Below, in pieces: positions 1 to 10,778 of a stretch of 64,000 nt of DNA (position 1 is its first letter; each line of letters begins with the position of its first letter). The translations under genes and the position numbers were made by a program. The notes beneath the pieces are model-generated. The model was not told where the DNA came from and made no database searches. It saw only the letters and a program-made list of their open reading frames with translations. Source of the DNA: Dactylis glomerata (Eukaryota > Streptophyta > Magnoliopsida > Poales > Poaceae); contig QXEO01002115.1 in NCBI GenBank assembly GCA_007115705.1, forward strand, positions 1,457,340 to 1,521,339, read 5' to 3'.

Positions 1-1523
1 TACTGCAGCTTGTCTCCCTTGGGTGAGGTAAGGACGACGCCGGCTCCCAAGCCCCCGAGCAGCTTGGAGCCATCGAAGTGCATGCGCCAGTAGGTGGAGT
101 CTGGAGCCGGCGGCAAATACTGGTGCTCTCCCCAGTCCGCGAAGAAATCCGCTATGATCTGCGACTTGATCGTCGTCCTGGGCTTGTACTGAATGGTATG
201 AGCTGCGAGCTCAATCGCCCACTTGGCCACCCTTCCTGACGCGTCCTTGCATCCGATGATCTCTGAGAGCGGAGTGGTGCTCACCACCGTGATTGGGTGC
301 TCCTCGAAGTAGTGCTTCAGCTTCTTGGCCGCCATGTACACGCCGTACGCGACCTTCTGATAGTGCGGGTAGTTCTGCTTGGAGAGAGTGAGCACCTCAC
401 TCAGGTAGTACACCGGGCGCTGAACCGGCAGCTCTTTGCCTTCCTCGGTGCGTTCCACTACGATCACCACGCTGATGACGCGAGGGGTCGCCGCGATGTA
501 GAGCAGTATTGGCTCTCGCGGAGCTGGCGCTGCCAAAACCGGCGCGGTAGACAAGGCTCGCTTGAGGTCATTGAAGGCGTCATCAGCGCGCTGGGACCAA
601 ACGAAGTGGTCTGTCTTTTTCATCAGCTGGTACAGCGGCATGGCCTTCTCCCCGAGCCGGCTGACGAATCGGCTAAGCGAGGCTAGGAAACCAGCAAACT
701 TCTGCACATCTCTGAGCTGGGTGGGCTTCTCTAGGGCCTCGATGGCTTTTATCTTCGAGGGGTTAGCCTCGATCCCTCGCTGGGAAACGATATAGCCTAG
801 GAGCTGTCCAGCCGGCACACCGAAGGTGCACTTCTCTGGGTTGAGCTTCATGCGATAGCGCCGCAGGTTGGTGAAGGTCTCCCTGAGATCGTCCAGGAGC
901 GTGTTGCTCTGCTTGGTCTTCACCACCATGTCGTCCACATAGGCGTGCACGTTCCTCCCAATCTGCCCTTGCAGACATCGCTGCATGGTTCGCTGGTAAG
1001 TGGCTCCAGCGTTCTTCAGGCCGAATGGCATGGTGACGTAGCAGTAGGCTCCATATGGGGTGATGAAGGAGGTCTTGATCTGATCCGGCTGGAAGAGCGG
1101 GATCTGGTGGTAGCCTGAATAGGCGTCCAGGAAGGACAGCAGGTCACAGCCGGCTGTGGAATCGATCACCTGGTCAATCCACGGCAGTGCGAAAGGATCC
1201 TTGGGACAAGCCTTGTTGAGGCTGGTGTAGTCGATACACATTCGCCAAGTGTTATTCTTCTTCAGAACCAGGACTGGGTTCGCAAGCCAGTCAGGGTAAA
1301 ACACTTCCATGATGAAGCCGGCTGCAAGGAGCCGGGCAATCTCTTCGCCAATTGCTTTCCTCTTCTCTTCTGCGAACCGCCGCAGCGGCTGCTTGACCGG
1401 CTTGGCGTCCGGCCGGACGTTAAGCGCGTGCTCAGCCAGCTCCCTTGGCACACCTGGCATGTCCTTTGGAGACCATGCGAAGATGTCCCGATTCTCACGG
1501 AGGAAGCTGGTGAGCTCGCTTTC
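1..1523 (-). pseudogene. gypsy pol: reverse transcriptase and RNase H (partial)
   Basis: Reading the minus strand from about 1523 to the window edge gives an apparently open frame that contains a Ty3/gypsy reverse transcriptase. Visible motifs are WRMCIDYTSLNKACPKD, LLSFLDAYSGYHQI, TMPFGLKNAGATYQRTMQ and the catalytic YVDD box near 928-942. It is followed by the RT-linked RNase H-like region, and near base 80 by RMHFDGSKL, the first catalytic Asp of a type I RNase H domain. The enzyme would copy element RNA into DNA in cytoplasmic particles. An in-frame TAG at 1524-1526 separates it from the protease ORF, so the polyprotein is interrupted. Integrase is not in the window. Confidence 0.88.
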
Positions 1524-3530
1524 CTATTTGGCAGACAAGTCGGTGCCGATGATGACGTACTTGGAGGGGTCACTCTCGTCCAGCAGGATCTTCTTGGTGT
1601 CGTTAGCCGGCTTGAATTGCTCCATAGGCGATTGGCGAACTGGTATGTCTTGTTGGGCCAGCTCTACGCGATGCAGAAGCTGCCTTTTCTCCTCGGCGAT
1701 GACCAGCGCCTCCGCCAGCTGCGAGCTTTCCTTAGCGCAAGCCAGAGACTTCTTGAAGCTTCCAGAGACTGTGATCACACCTCTGGGCCCTGGGAGCTTC
1801 ATCTTCAGATAGGCGTAGTGCGGGACAGCCATGAACTTAGCCAGGGCCGGTCGGCCTAACAGCGCGTGGTAGGGACTGCTGATGTCCACCACCTCGAACC
1901 AGATAGGCTCGCGGCGGCTATTCCCCTTCTTTCCGAAGAGAACCTCCAGCTGCACCTTGCCCAAAGGGGTGCAAGAATGCCCAGGCACGACGCCATGGAA
2001 GGTGAGCCGGCTAGGTTTTAGTTGAGCAAGCGGGATGCCCAACTTCTCCAGAGAGCTTCGGTAAAGAAGGTTGATACTACTGCCGCCGTCGATAAGCACG
2101 CGGGAGAACCGGCACATGTGCGTATCGGAGCACACGACAGGGTCTACGACCAGGGCGTATTCTCCAGGGCTGGGCATCAGCCTTGGGTGGTCCTCGCGCC
2201 CCCAGGTAATGGCCGTCTCGGACCAATGCATGAACTGGGGTTCTGCAGGCATCACAGCGTTCACCTCCGCTTCATGCCAAAGGTCGTTCCTTTTATCCTT
2301 GCCCGGGGTAGTGAAGATGTGATACTGCTCCACGTCCGTCGGGAAGTCGTCCTCTTGATCCGGCTCGCCTCCAGCCGGTTCGCGTCGTTGGTCCTCCTGA
2401 CCTCCAGCCGGTTGTGCCTGCGGCGTTCCAGGGATTTGCCGAGCACGCTGCTCCAGCTCTCTCATGAAACGGCACTGACGCGTGGAGTGGGTCGCTTCCC
2501 TGCCCGGGGAGGTGTGAAACTTACACGGCTGGTCAAGCGTAGCATCGAGGGTGTACTTGCCCTCTTTGCGCCCATGACCGCTGCCTGCAGCCCCCGGGCC
2601 TCCTTGGTCTAAAGCCGCTCGCTTTGAGCTAGCAGATCCCCTAGAGGACGGCTGAACATGGTCTAACCACAGGTGGATGTGCAGCGCCGATGGGTGAGCC
2701 CGGGACTCCGACCCCGGTGCTGACTCCTGGGACTGGCATGATCTGCTTGCCCCGCCGCCTTGCTGGGCGCGACGGCCTTGAACGATACCGCTGGGAGCAC
2801 GGCCACCGTGCCCACGCCCTCCGCGGCCTCGGCCTGCCGATGGCGACCGCTGGATCTGGCCAGGGACAGTGGTGGCGAGGCTGCGGCGCAGGTCACGGGC
2901 GAGCTCGGTCGGTGCGGCTCGGCGCACGTCGTAGAACTCGCCGAGCGTGGTGCTCGCGCGGCGTCGGTTGGACTCGTCCTCGGCCGCCTTGCCAAGGAGA
3001 ACGAGGCGCGTCCGCTCTAAGGCCTCGGCGACCCGAGCGGGATCGATGACGCGGTCGAGGGGAGCGCGCAGGTCCACCACGGAGACGTCCGGGGCGTCCC
3101 GCTCTGGGAGTGAAGCATCTTGCTCCTGTGGAGGTGGGCGCTCGAGCGGCGGGCGCTCGGGGCGCGGGGAGTCGCCGCCCTCATCCTCTCCCAGGGCCAT
3201 CACCTCAACCAAAGCGCCAAGATTGCTGCTTTTGCCGCAACTCGGGCCTCCACTGCAGGGAGAGTCGAAGACGTCGGTGATCTCCTCCGGGAAGGGCTTG
3301 GCGACGTAGAAGCGGTGGCTGCCGACGTCGAGGAAGGAGCCGCTGTTGCCGAGGCCGTTCTTGAAGTGGGCCAAGTTGTCGTCGACGCAGTCGAAGGTGC
3401 CGAACCTCCAGACGAGGCCGGAGGCGACCTTCTCGGCGGAGGGTCCCGGCCGGAACTTGACTCCGCTCGCCACCGCGCTTTGCCCCACGGTGGGCGCCAA
3501 CTGTCGTGGGAATTTGGAGACAGTAGCCAT
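1524..3530 (-). CDS. gypsy gag remnant plus retropepsin-like protease
   Basis: This 668-aa ORF has a C-terminal aspartic protease with the active-site motif LIDGGSSINLLYR at about residue 475. A C/H-rich, zinc-knuckle-like stretch lies at about residues 338-355. The first 330 residues are low-complexity and Arg/Pro/Ala-rich, and I do not see the usual retrotransposon gag (capsid) fold. The ATG at 3530 lies inside the last 29 bases of the LTR, and the primer-binding site is read through as coding sequence, so the true start is uncertain. The ORF ends at a TAG where the frame otherwise continues into reverse transcriptase. It is probably a defective, partly non-autonomous copy. Confidence 0.75.
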   Translation of the reverse strand: MATVSKFPRQLAPTVGQSAVASGVKFRPGPSAEKVASGLVWRFGTFDCVDDNLAHFKNGLGNSGSFLDVGSHRFYVAKPFPEEITDVFDSPCSGGPSCGKSSNLGALVEVMALGEDEGGDSPRPERPPLERPPPQEQDASLPERDAPDVSVVDLRAPLDRVIDPARVAEALERTRLVLLGKAAEDESNRRRASTTLGEFYDVRRAAPTELARDLRRSLATTVPGQIQRSPSAGRGRGGRGHGGRAPSGIVQGRRAQQGGGASRSCQSQESAPGSESRAHPSALHIHLWLDHVQPSSRGSASSKRAALDQGGPGAAGSGHGRKEGKYTLDATLDQPCKFHTSPGREATHSTRQCRFMRELEQRARQIPGTPQAQPAGGQEDQRREPAGGEPDQEDDFPTDVEQYHIFTTPGKDKRNDLWHEAEVNAVMPAEPQFMHWSETAITWGREDHPRLMPSPGEYALVVDPVVCSDTHMCRFSRVLIDGGSSINLLYRSSLEKLGIPLAQLKPSRLTFHGVVPGHSCTPLGKVQLEVLFGKKGNSRREPIWFEVVDISSPYHALLGRPALAKFMAVPHYAYLKMKLPGPRGVITVSGSFKKSLACAKESSQLAEALVIAEEKRQLLHRVELAQQDIPVRQSPMEQFKPANDTKKILLDESDPSKYVIIGTDLSAK
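3482..3499 (-). other. primer-binding site of the gypsy element
   Basis: Just inside the LTR boundary the minus strand reads TGGCGCCCACCGTGGGGC. This type of tRNA-primed site is common in grass gypsy elements. Position and sequence support the call; the tRNA is not assigned. Confidence 0.65.
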
Positions 3531-4245
3531 GGGGAGGCTTATCGGAGGGGCTCGACGTTGGTGACGATGGGTCCGGCTCGGGATTGTGCCAACAGAGACA
3601 CCTCGGTTTACCCAGGTTCAGGGCCCTCCCGGTTGGAGGTAAACCCCTACTTCCTGCCTGCTTCGTATTGATTGGATAGTAGCGATTAGAGTGCTCCTCG
3701 AGCTGTTCGGCTAGAGGAGGAAGAAGAAGATCGGATTCCCCATGCTAAGGGTCCAGGCCCCCTTATATAGATGGGGGCCTGGTTACAGGTTTCGGTTACG
3801 CTTCGGCCGGCTGCCGGCTCCTCGGCGGCGGCGTCCTTGGCCTGATCTCCCCTGGCTGCGCTCTGGCAAAGGCACTTTATAAAGTGCCTTTTCCCCAGGC
3901 CGGCATCTGGAGAGCATATCCCCTCTCCTTCGCCTAGGATCCCGCCGTGGGGAAGAGTCTTCGTCTCCTCATTGGTCGGTCGTGGTCGTGGCGTTCGTCA
4001 CGCCTGTCCTGCGCCTCTGTCGCTCTTGTCGGGGCCATCCGGCTTTTGGCCAGACAACCAGTTGAGGGGTTTCGTCTCCTTCGCCCGGCTCTAGCCCTCC
4101 TCGGTGGAGTCGTCAGCCGGCAGCTGGCGCAGCCGGCCCTTCCGGCTGGAGCCGGTCTTCTTGCGCCGAGGCCGTGGGATTCCCCGGGACGCCAGCTGGC
4201 ATGCTGCCTGGCCCGTAGTACGCCTCCTAAGTCATCCCCACGACA
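3502..4245 (-). repeat. 5' long terminal repeat, 744 bp
   Basis: The segment starts TGTCGTGG and ends CCACGACA, a perfect terminal inverted repeat with TG...CA ends. A minus-strand TATA-like box (ctatataagg, 3761-3771) lies inside, upstream of the ORF, as expected for LTR transcription towards base 1. The primer-binding site follows directly. Confidence 0.85.
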
Positions 4246-4862
4246 TTACCAGAGGCATGAACCCACTATCGAGCATGAACACTCCCTCTTGGAGTCACTA
4301 GCATCTACTCGGCCAAGATATCTACTAGCAATGGAGAGCATGCAAGATCATAAACAACATAGAGATGATAAATCAATAAATCAACTTGACATAGTACTCA
4401 ATATTAATCGGATTCCAACATGTAGAATTACATAATGATGATCTTGATCATGATAGGCAGCTCACAAGATCTAAATATGAAGCACATGGAGGAGAAGACA
4501 TCCATCTAGCTACTGCTATGGACCCATAGTCCAAGGAAGACTACTCACACATCACTCCGGAGGCAGGCATCATGATGAAGAAGGCCTCCGGTGGTGATTC
4601 CTCTCTCCGGCAGGGTGCCGGAAAGAGCTGCTGGACCCTCCCGATCTCGCGTCGATGACGCCGGTGGCTTGCCGTATGTTTTCTGGAAAATTGATTGGGC
4701 CCTTAGGGTTTTCTCATCGAGGAGAATATATAGGTGGAAGGGCGATGTCAGGGGGTGGACCAGGGGTCCACACCACCTGGTGGCGCGGGCCAGGGGCAGG
4801 CCGCGCCACCCCATGGTGCGGCTGCCCTCTGGCCCCCTGATGCGGCACGGTGTGTTGATGTA
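4246..4862 (-). repeat. LTR-type repeat copy, truncated
   Basis: The sequence from 4252 to about 4860 is a diverged copy of 5608-6210, with the same order and frequent single-base changes. It contains matching stretches such as gagcatgcaagatcataaac and tctccggcagggtg. The gypsy element interrupts it at 4245. No coding sequence is seen. Confidence 0.6.
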
Positions 4863-6484
4863 AATCACCGTCCAGTTGGGAACCCCAAGAGGAAGGTATG
4901 ATGAGTACATCAGCAAGCTTTTCCCTCAGTAAGAAACCAAGGTTTAATCGTATCCAAAAAAAAGCCAAATTCAAGAAGGTGATGCCTGCTAGCTTCGCGA
5001 CAGCTCCGGACAATTTATAAGGCGCCTCGTCCAGTGCTTGGCTTTGCCAGCAGCAACGCGGAACCTGCACACAACACAACCAAATACTTTTCTCCCAACT
5101 TACGATGAGATTGTCAATCTCACCGGTTTACTGTAAACAAAGGAATGAGCGTATCGAGCGGAAAGCAATAGTAATATGCGAGTAAAGTAAACAGTGCGAG
5201 TAAAGTAAACAGGTGATAGCAATATAAAGGAAATAGGACCGGGGTCCACAGTTCACTAGTGGTGTCTCTCCATAAGATAAATAACACATGCTGGGTAAAC
5301 AAATTACAGTTGGGTAATTGATAGAATAAAGATAACGTGCATATGTTGAGAGGATCACTATAAGATTTACTCTGGGCATTACAACAAAATACATAGACCG
5401 CCATCCAACTGCATCTATGACTAATAATCCACTTTCGGGGAATCAATCCGAGAACCCCTTGAGTATTAAGTTGCGAACAACAGATAACTGCATTAAGCCA
5501 AGTGTGTAATATAAACAAAGCATATGTCCTTGGACATAAGAATATTTATTTCTCCCTAGTGGCAACAGCACATCTACAACCTTAGAGGTTTCTGTCACTC
5601 CCCCAGATTAAATAGAGGCATAAACCCAACTATTGAGCATAAATACCCCCTCTTGGAGTCACTAGTATCTACTCGGCCAAGATAGCTACTAACAACGGAG
5701 AGCATGCAAGATCATAAACAACCTAGAGATAACATAAGATAATATTCAGCACATCAACTCAATCATAACACCAATATTTATCGGATCCCAACAAACACAA
5801 CATGTAGAATTACATAACGGTGATCTCGATCATGTAAGGCAGCTCACGAGATCTAAACATAAAGCACATGGTGGAGAAGACAACCATCTAACTACTGATA
5901 TGGACTCATAGTCCAAGGTAGACTACTCACTCATCGCGCCGGAGGCAAGCATGGCGATGAAGAAGATCTCCGGTGGCGATTCCCCTCTCCGGCAGGGTGT
6001 CGGGAAGAGCTTCTGGACCCTCCCAATCTCGAGTCAACGACGGCGGCAGATCGCGATGTGTTTCTGGAAAAGTGATCGGGTACTTAGGTTTTTCCCGTCG
6101 GGGAGTCTTTATAGGCGAAGGGGCAGCGTCAAAAGTGGACCAGGTGGGGCTCACCATAGGGCGGCGCGGCCAGGCCCTGGGCCGCGCCCCCTGGTGGTGA
6201 GACCACCCCCTGGTTCAGCTCTGTCTCCTCTTCGGTTCTCTCGAAGCTTCGGTAAATTTTTGGATGTTCGGCTTTTGTTTCGTCCAATTTCGAGAATATT
6301 TTCTGTGTAACTTTTCTGAAACACAAAAACAGCAGAAAATAGGAAACTGGCACTATGGCATCTTGATAATAGGTTAGTTTCGGAAAATGCATAAAAATGC
6401 TACGAAGTGTAACGAAACACTAAGCAAATGGTGTAAAAACAAGCATGGAGCATCAAAAATTATAGATACGTTTGAGACGTATCA
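4863..6484 (-). repeat. LTR-type retrotransposon terminal region
   Basis: The right edge on the minus strand reads TGATACGTCTCAAACG, which looks like the 5' end of a Triticeae gypsy LTR. The segment continues leftwards through sequence I recognise as a very common wheat repeat (cactcccccagatt near 5596). No intact coding region is present. The left border is approximate, and I cannot assign a family name with certainty. Confidence 0.55.
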
Positions 6485-6640
6485 CCCCCCTCCGTCTCTG
6501 CTTTGGACTCCGTCTCGTGTCGGGAAAAATAGGAACTTCGCCTTTTGTTTCGTCCAATTCCGAGAATATTTCCTGTGTAACTTTTCTGAAACACAAAAAC
6601 TGCAGAAAACAGGAAACTGGCACTGTGGCATCTCGTTTAT
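6485..6640 (-). repeat. second partial copy of the same LTR piece
   Basis: Bases about 6538-6630 repeat bases about 6260-6360 (shared cttttgtttcgtccaatt, gaaacacaaaaac and ggaaactggcact) with a few substitutions. A fragment of the same LTR has therefore been placed next to it. Confidence 0.6.
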
Positions 6641-7920
6641 CAAATAATAAAAAACTCTTCTATGTGTCATTGCATAATGCAAAATATAGTGATAATGAAT
6701 TTATGACAATATACGCTAAATTATATTTCTTTGCATATTAAAATTTAAAAAAACTATATTGTATGGTTAATTTTGGTAAGTGTAATAGAAGCTTGAGACT
6801 AGCATGCGGAACACCGTAATTTTCCAACACATTATTAACAATGGTTGGGGTCTTTGCATGACATCGCCAATTTTGTGTGTGTACTCGATGAGTAATAAAA
6901 TTAAACAACCGTGTGAAAGGTGTCTTCACTTTTTTTTTTGACACAAATACAGTAGGGAAAAGCTCCCTACTGTGTTAAATTTTTATTAATAAATGGGGAT
7001 GAAATATACATATGGTGAAAAAATACATGTGGAGCTCATAGAGTGTCAAGCCAAGATTGCATGCCCTCTCTCAAGCTGGGTTTAGCTCATAGAGGTGTCT
7101 TCACTTGATGTTGGCCATATTGTGTCCACGTTGTAGAAGGTGTACAAAGAAATTAAACAACTGCATATACAGTGGGCGCATCATATTTCTACACTGTCGT
7201 TCAACTTGACGCACGAAGAATAGATATATTTGAGTCTAATGTCAAGCAGGCCTGCTAGTTAGTGACAACATTTTCGGAGATCTTTGTTGTGTATAAATTC
7301 AACAACACGAATATGAATGCAATTAGGGTATCAGCAGGGGTAAGATTAGTTAGAATCAATGTAATCGATTCTCCCGCTTTTCCTTCTCCATTGCCTGGTC
7401 TCGGTTGCGGCAGCTATTGGGCTTCGTCAGAAGAATGCACCAACACAAAGACCTAATCTCTGAATGGACCACCATTATCTTGACCCACATTCGACATTGA
7501 AAATTCATGTCATTACCCCCACCTCCAAGTACCTATATTCCAAATCTATAGAGAAATATACGAGCATTTATAACACCAAATTTGCATTATCATGTTCAAT
7601 GTAAATATATATTTTTGTACTATATATATTTGATGTTGTAGTTATTCGTTTATTATCTGTAAGCTTGATCAAACTTAGAGGACGAAGATAGAGCTTTAGT
7701 TAATTTAGAGTTGATGTGTAAATAACCACAAACCCGGATTTAATCATAATGTAGGAGGACGTGTGTTGGAAAATACATCCAGGCCCTGGGGCAGGGCGAG
7801 CGGGGCGACCGCCCTAGCGCCCACAAACTAAGGGGCCCCAAGCTATAGAATCAAACGTAGCCGAAGTAGTAATGCGCAAGCTCTGGCCCAAGTCACCCAG
7901 GCGAGCAACCACCCGCGTGC
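6640..7920 (+). repeat. decayed copy 1 of the receptor-kinase upstream block
   Basis: This stretch is collinear with 28580-29830, the sequence before the receptor-like kinase gene. Shared landmarks in order are gttaattttggtaagt (6767 and 28740), aacaatggttggggtcttt, cgcacgaagaat, the ctctgaatggaccaccat region (7456 and 29268), tatagagaaatata, gatcaaacttagag and tcataatgtaggag. No kinase coding sequence follows. A 162-bp retroposon interrupts it at 6931. Confidence 0.65.
6931..7092 (-). mobile_element. 162-bp poly(A) retroposon with 13-bp target-site duplication
   Basis: The insert starts with a T-run (poly(A) on the minus strand) and is flanked by aggtgtcttcact at 6918-6930 and 7093-7105. 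The uninterrupted paralogous copies at 13678 and 28893 confirm the empty-site structure. It is either SINE-like or a 5'-truncated LINE tail; no coding capacity. Confidence 0.75.
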
Positions 7921-8029
7921 AGCCCGTATCTACGCCGTTCCTCTGCTAAAAAAACCAGTCCACGCCGAGTCCCCGGAGATTAGATCACCCGTAACGTAAG
8001 CTAACCGACTTGGGTGCAATAACGTTATC

Positions 8030-8415
8030 ATGGAGTCGGATTCCCTGGAGACCGTTGATGCCTGCACTGGCGCTGAATCTTGGTGGGGTGAATCAGCGGC
8101 GATCTTCGCGGATTGTGTGGACCTTGCTGCGCTTATTGAAAAAGTCGTTTTTAAGCATTGCCCGCGAGAGGCCAATGAAGTAGCTCATGAGATTGCAAGT
8201 AATAGTTTCTCAACTAGGAATTCGTATAATTGGGTGGATGAGCCCCCCGATTTTATTATCTGTAAACTGCTGAACGATGTAACCAAACGTTGAGATAGGC
8301 TGCAAGTTTCTGACGCACTCTTTTCCTTACCAGGGTACCTAAGGGGACTGGAAGGTTTTTAATAAGGCGGCTTGCTAGCCTTTTATATATGAGTGTTTAT
8401 TTCAAAAAAAAAAAA
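8030..8415 (+). pseudogene. LINE 3' fragment with RNase H-like domain
   Basis: An 87-codon reading frame at 8030-8293 matches the C-terminal half of the plant LINE RNase H-like domain (RVT_3 type). It shows FKHCPREANEVAHEIA followed by a W-containing tail (WVDEPPDFI). The catalytic N-terminal half (DGS motif) is missing, so it is a 5'-truncated fragment. It is followed by a short 3' untranslated region and an A-run at 8404-8415, which points to retroposition. Such fragments are often annotated as RNase H proteins in grass genomes; I see no evidence of a working gene. Confidence 0.65.
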
Positions 8416-8490
8416 GCTTGAGCGTGAACAATGTCATCCTCCATTTGTTTGTCTTGAACAGAGATGCAAGTGAGATCCCACCAAGATCCC

Positions 8491-8569
8491 ACTTCTAATT
8501 CATTTTGAGATTTCCAGTGCAAAATTTTATTAAAGTTTTACACTAGCAATCTTAAAATGAACTAGAAGT
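8491..8569. repeat. 79-bp imperfect hairpin
   Basis: The left arm acttctaattcattttgaga and its continuation pair with the right arm ending gaactagaagt. About 35 of 40 positions match, and most mismatches are C/T or A/G changes. It looks like a miniature foldback element; no target duplication is clear. Confidence 0.6.
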
Positions 8570-9161
8570 AGATTATGATGGCGACAGCTTAGTCTTGAAG
8601 TCCGATGCTTCTTCAATTTGCGGATTGTCGTGCAGCGCTCAAAACTGACAAGGGACGGGAGCGAAACGCTGCGTGCGGCGGAACACGGATTCGACCTCTT
8701 TTAAAAAAACACGTAAGATATGCAAATGTGCATTATAGAAAACTCAACCGAGATATTTATGAGACTGTGCCATAGAAATAGTACATGTTATGATATTTCG
8801 TGACAACCGAAAAGCACATATTTTTATCCTTTTATATATATGTTTAATCTATGGGAACTTTAATCAATGAAGTGATTTCTTAATAGGTAATGTGTAAATA
8901 AGAGAAATAGTGGGATAGCCACCATGATAGATGTGCATATGCATCCCACCGTTGGATCTAGCACATGCAATATGGTGGTCTCCAGTCCTAACGCATATGC
9001 CACTAACGCCGTTACATAGGGAGCACAACATACATCTTTCACTTTTGTTTTCTTTCTCCTTCACGCAGAGATATTGCTTTGGTTTTTGTTTTCATTCCCA
9101 TGCATGCAGCTGTTGTTGGTGGAGGTCACATATGCCAACTTTTGTTTTCTTTCAGAAGTCG

Positions 9162-9358
9162 CATGTCAACTTTTGGAAACTTTCCAAAGTGATCACTCCC
9201 CGGTCCTTTTTTTGAATCTTTTTCACTTGTTCTATGATCGCATGTCAACTTTTGGAAACTTTCCAAAGTGACCACTCCCCCGGTCCTTTGGTCGAATCTT
9301 TTTCACTTGTTCTATGATCGCATGTCAACTTTTGGAAACTTTCCAAAGTGATCAACCA
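9162..9358 (+). repeat. 79-bp tandem repeat, about 2.5 copies
   Basis: Units start at 9162, 9241 and 9321, each opening with catgtcaacttttggaaac and ending ttgttctatgatcg. The last unit is partial. Confidence 0.85.
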
Positions 9359-9540
9359 CTTTTGTTTTCTTCTCGTCGCACCACAATATTTTGGTGAGCA
9401 TACTTTTGTTTTTTCTACAGCTTGCTTCTCTTCCCATTGAACACAAATCCCAAAATACTCATGTTCTCAGTCGCACCCTATTAGCCCCGTCCTCTCCCAG
9501 CTTCTATCAAGAAAACAAAACCAGTCCCAAGTCATGCCAC

Positions 9541-9715
9541 GGTGGAGCTTTTGGAAACTATTCAATACCATGTAGCTTTTGAAAACTTTCCAAAACCAGA
9601 GGAGCTTGTGGAAACTTTCCAAAACAAGTGGAGCTTTTGGAAACTTTTCAGAACCGGTGGCGCTTTTGAAAACTTTCCAGGACACTATATGGAAACTTTC
9701 CAAAACATGGATGCA
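9541..9715 (+). repeat. 29-30-bp minisatellite, about 5 copies
   Basis: Units begin near 9542, 9571, 9600, 9630 and 9659 with variants of gtggagcttttggaaac, followed by tttccaaaac. Each unit contains the ggaaactttcc palindrome or a variant. Short reading frames across it reflect the repeat and are not taken as genes. Confidence 0.8.
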
Positions 9716-10109
9716 TGCATGGCCATACATGAAACAAAAACAAAACCTGTTGATCTATTGGTTGGACGGAGACCGTTTTGCTGCTGGCAAACGGTGGCAT
9801 TTCTAGATGTGATCCCGGGGAGCATGTGCTCCCCATCATCCGACGGCTCCTGCGGTATGCACAGCTAGCCGGGTGGCTAGCAAATCCGCGTCGGTGTAAA
9901 TAATAAACAACTTGTTTATATATCATTGCATAATGCAACATATAGTTACATTAATTTACAACAATGGGCGTTAATTTTTTTTTTTCACATATCTAAATTT
10001 CAAAATATATTATATGGTTAATTTTGGTAAATCTAATAGAAGCTTAAGACTACCACTCGTAGCACCGTAATTTTTCAACACATTATTAACAATGGTTGGG
10101 GTTTCTAAC

Positions 10110-10714
10110 AACCCAAAATTTCTAATCTAAGTATTATGATATAAAATAGCCAAATTTTGGGATTAAATAAAACTTTTATTTTGAGTTCATGATTGTTTGA
10201 ATATTTGATTTATTATTCTTGCTAAAATTTCTTTAGTGGGTTCATAAATAAAAGAAGTTAAGCAATATCAAAGAAAAATAAAATAAATAAGAAGAAAAGC
10301 AAAACCATAAAATCCTAGATTGAGAAAATGAAGAGAAAAGGAATCTAGAAAATATTTTCAACCACACTACTTCAACACTTTGATTTAAAAATTTCTAAAC
10401 TAAACCCAACCAGATCTTGGCTCTATAATATAGATCAACTTACGTTGACCCTAGGACGCCCGATCCACATTCAAAATTATCATTTTAACCCTATTTAAAA
10501 TTTGAGCAAAAGTTTGAATTCCAAATAGAGGACATTTCCAAATCCATTTGACCTCCAGGCAAACCAGCACCTTTTGATGTAATAAAAATATATTTAGAAT
10601 TATTATAAAAAATATTGAACAACCCAATTTTAAATTTTCGAAATTAAAATTTCAAACTCATGTGGCCATTTTATCGTACATGTGCTGTGTATAATCTTAG
10701 CAAAGTACAAGTAC
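10110..10714. other. AT-rich segment replacing part of block copy 2
   Basis: This sequence has no counterpart in the other block copies, which continue with aacaatggttggggtctttg at this point. It is AT-rich and non-coding. I cannot define ends or a family; it may be a transposon fragment. Confidence 0.35.
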
Positions 10715-10778
10715 TGTTTTCAAACCACAATATACATATACGTTTAACGTTGTAGATATTAGTATATTTTCTGTTAAC

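Larger units (their letters stand above)
1..4245 (-). mobile_element. Ty3/gypsy LTR retrotransposon, truncated by the window edge
   Basis: A 5' LTR (3502-4245), a primer-binding site just inside it, a gag-remnant/protease ORF and a reverse transcriptase/RNase H region follow one another on the minus strand. The order protease, RT, RNase H and the RT sequence type place it in the Ty3/gypsy superfamily. The 3' half (integrase, 3' LTR) lies beyond base 1. It sits in an older LTR-type repeat, because the flank from 4246 resembles sequence at 5608 onward. The candidate target-site duplication is ttacc at 4246-4250; its partner is outside the window. Confidence 0.9.
8902..9893. mobile_element. Mutator-like element, non-coding, 992 bp
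   Basis: The insert is flanked by the 10-bp direct repeat gtgtaaataa (8892-8901 and 9894-9903), a length typical of Mutator superfamily insertions. Its ends form a degraded terminal inverted repeat. The left end has tagccacc...gtgcata...ccgttggat and the right end, reverse complemented, has tagccacc...gtgcata...ccgtcggat. The paralogous block at 28610 lacks it. It has no transposase; the interior holds two minisatellites built on a GGAAACTTTCC palindrome. Confidence 0.7.

Noticed and set aside
2022..3671. Plus-strand frames of 110-196 aa
   Set aside because: They are antisense to the gypsy gag-protease ORF and have no recognisable domain.
8030..8293. Working RNase H gene
   Set aside because: Only the C-terminal half of the domain is present, the catalytic start is missing and an A-run follows; it is a LINE fragment.
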